Of a stretch of 64,000 nt of DNA, positions 63,867-64,000 are shown one piece after another. Below the pieces are notes generated by a model, which was given only the letters and a program-made list of their open reading frames with translations, did no database searches and had not been told where the DNA came from. The DNA comes from Bradyrhizobium sp. CCGB12 (GTDB taxonomy: Bacteria; Pseudomonadota; Alphaproteobacteria; Rhizobiales; Xanthobacteraceae): positions 4,216,001 to 4,280,000 of the forward strand of contig NZ_JANADO010000001.1 in the NCBI RefSeq assembly GCF_024199845.1, in the 5' to 3' direction. The position numbers were made by a program, and so were the translations under genes. Numbering within the stretch: the stretch's first letter is position 1; each line of letters starts with the position of its first letter.

Positions 63867-64000
63867 TTACTGGTTGTGGTTCTTCAGGACCTGGTCGCAG
63901 GCCTGGGAGATCTTGGCCCGGTTCTCCTTGAGGCAGGCCAGGACGGTGAAATCGCCCTGGTCGATGACGGGACGGCAGAACTTCTGCACATCGCGGGTGC
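63867..64000 (-). CDS. Cysteine-rich repeat protein, 5' end outside window
   Basis: The last 44 codons of a minus-strand gene are visible: DVQKFCRPVIDQGDFTVLAC, LKENRAKISQACDQVLKNHN and Q before the TAA. The spacing of cysteines (FC-x16-AC-x11-AC) is that of the cysteine-rich repeat (Golgi-apparatus-protein-1-like, PF00839) seen in short exported proteins of Bradyrhizobium. No function is assigned. Confidence 0.7.
   Translation of the reverse strand, partial: TRDVQKFCRPVIDQGDFTVLACLKENRAKISQACDQVLKNHNQ

Overview
The window reads as chromosome of a high-GC alphaproteobacterium, most likely Bradyrhizobium or a close relative in the Nitrobacteraceae. The support is the hopanoid gene set (hpnC, hpnD, hpnE, shc, hpnG, hpnH, ispH, hpnN, hpnO), the TIGR03808/TIGR03809 gene pair typical of that group, an imuA-imuB-dnaE2 mutasome under an alphaproteobacterial LexA box, SigF/NrsF, and several families of palindromic intergenic repeats. 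No rRNA, tRNA, CRISPR array or replication origin was seen. Genus and family assignments come from memory of protein families, not from a search.

Layout. 1-5958: edge of an SRPBCC protein, a TctCBA-type carboxylate transporter operon, an MntA/HepT-type toxin-antitoxin pair, meaB and pcp. 6160-8878: a Tat-exported beta-helix protein and a TIGR03809 protein, separated by a GIY-YIG nuclease gene bounded by inverted palindromic repeats. 9495-12485: an ECF sigma, a membrane anti-sigma and a subtilisin-like protease in one minus-strand operon. 12925-16445: a diguanylate cyclase with a DUF2336 protein, then sigF-nrsF. 16733-28809: mostly metabolic and envelope genes (enoyl-CoA hydratase, TolC, an amidohydrolase, a metal-type RND pump with adaptor, a CoA-transferase, an SDR). 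28964-30015: an intact IS481-type element with perfect 30-bp ends inside a palindromic repeat. 30118-38604: a divergent DNA-damage locus, imuA-imuB-dnaE2 on one side and a radical SAM gene plus a DUF4130-UdgX fusion on the other, with one LexA box between them. 38703-44363: phosphate transporter, M20 amidohydrolase, GMC oxidoreductase and alpha/beta hydrolase. 44605-47322: metallophosphoesterase, cupredoxin, ECF sigma and zinc-type anti-sigma. 47430-63673: the hopanoid locus. 63867-64000: edge of a cysteine-rich protein.

How the genes work together. HpnC, HpnD and HpnE make squalene, Shc cyclises it to hopene, HpnH adds adenosine, HpnG removes adenine, HpnO makes the aminated side chain, HpnN moves hopanoids to the outer membrane, and IspH supplies isoprenoid precursors. 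Between the convergent ends of hpnH and hpnG sits a block of about 3 kb of apparently foreign or decaying DNA. It holds an alpha/beta-hydrolase remnant, two degenerate RAYT/REP elements, and an arylsulfatase whose active-site cysteine segment is missing through a clean in-frame deletion.

The observations most worth following are the sigma/anti-sigma/subtilisin operon, in which the anti-sigma C-terminus resembles a subtilisin propeptide; the shared LexA box over two repair operons; the sulfatase deletion and its RAYT context; the IS insertion in the palindrome; and repeats that supply coding sequence, a ribosome binding site or a stop codon to real genes.
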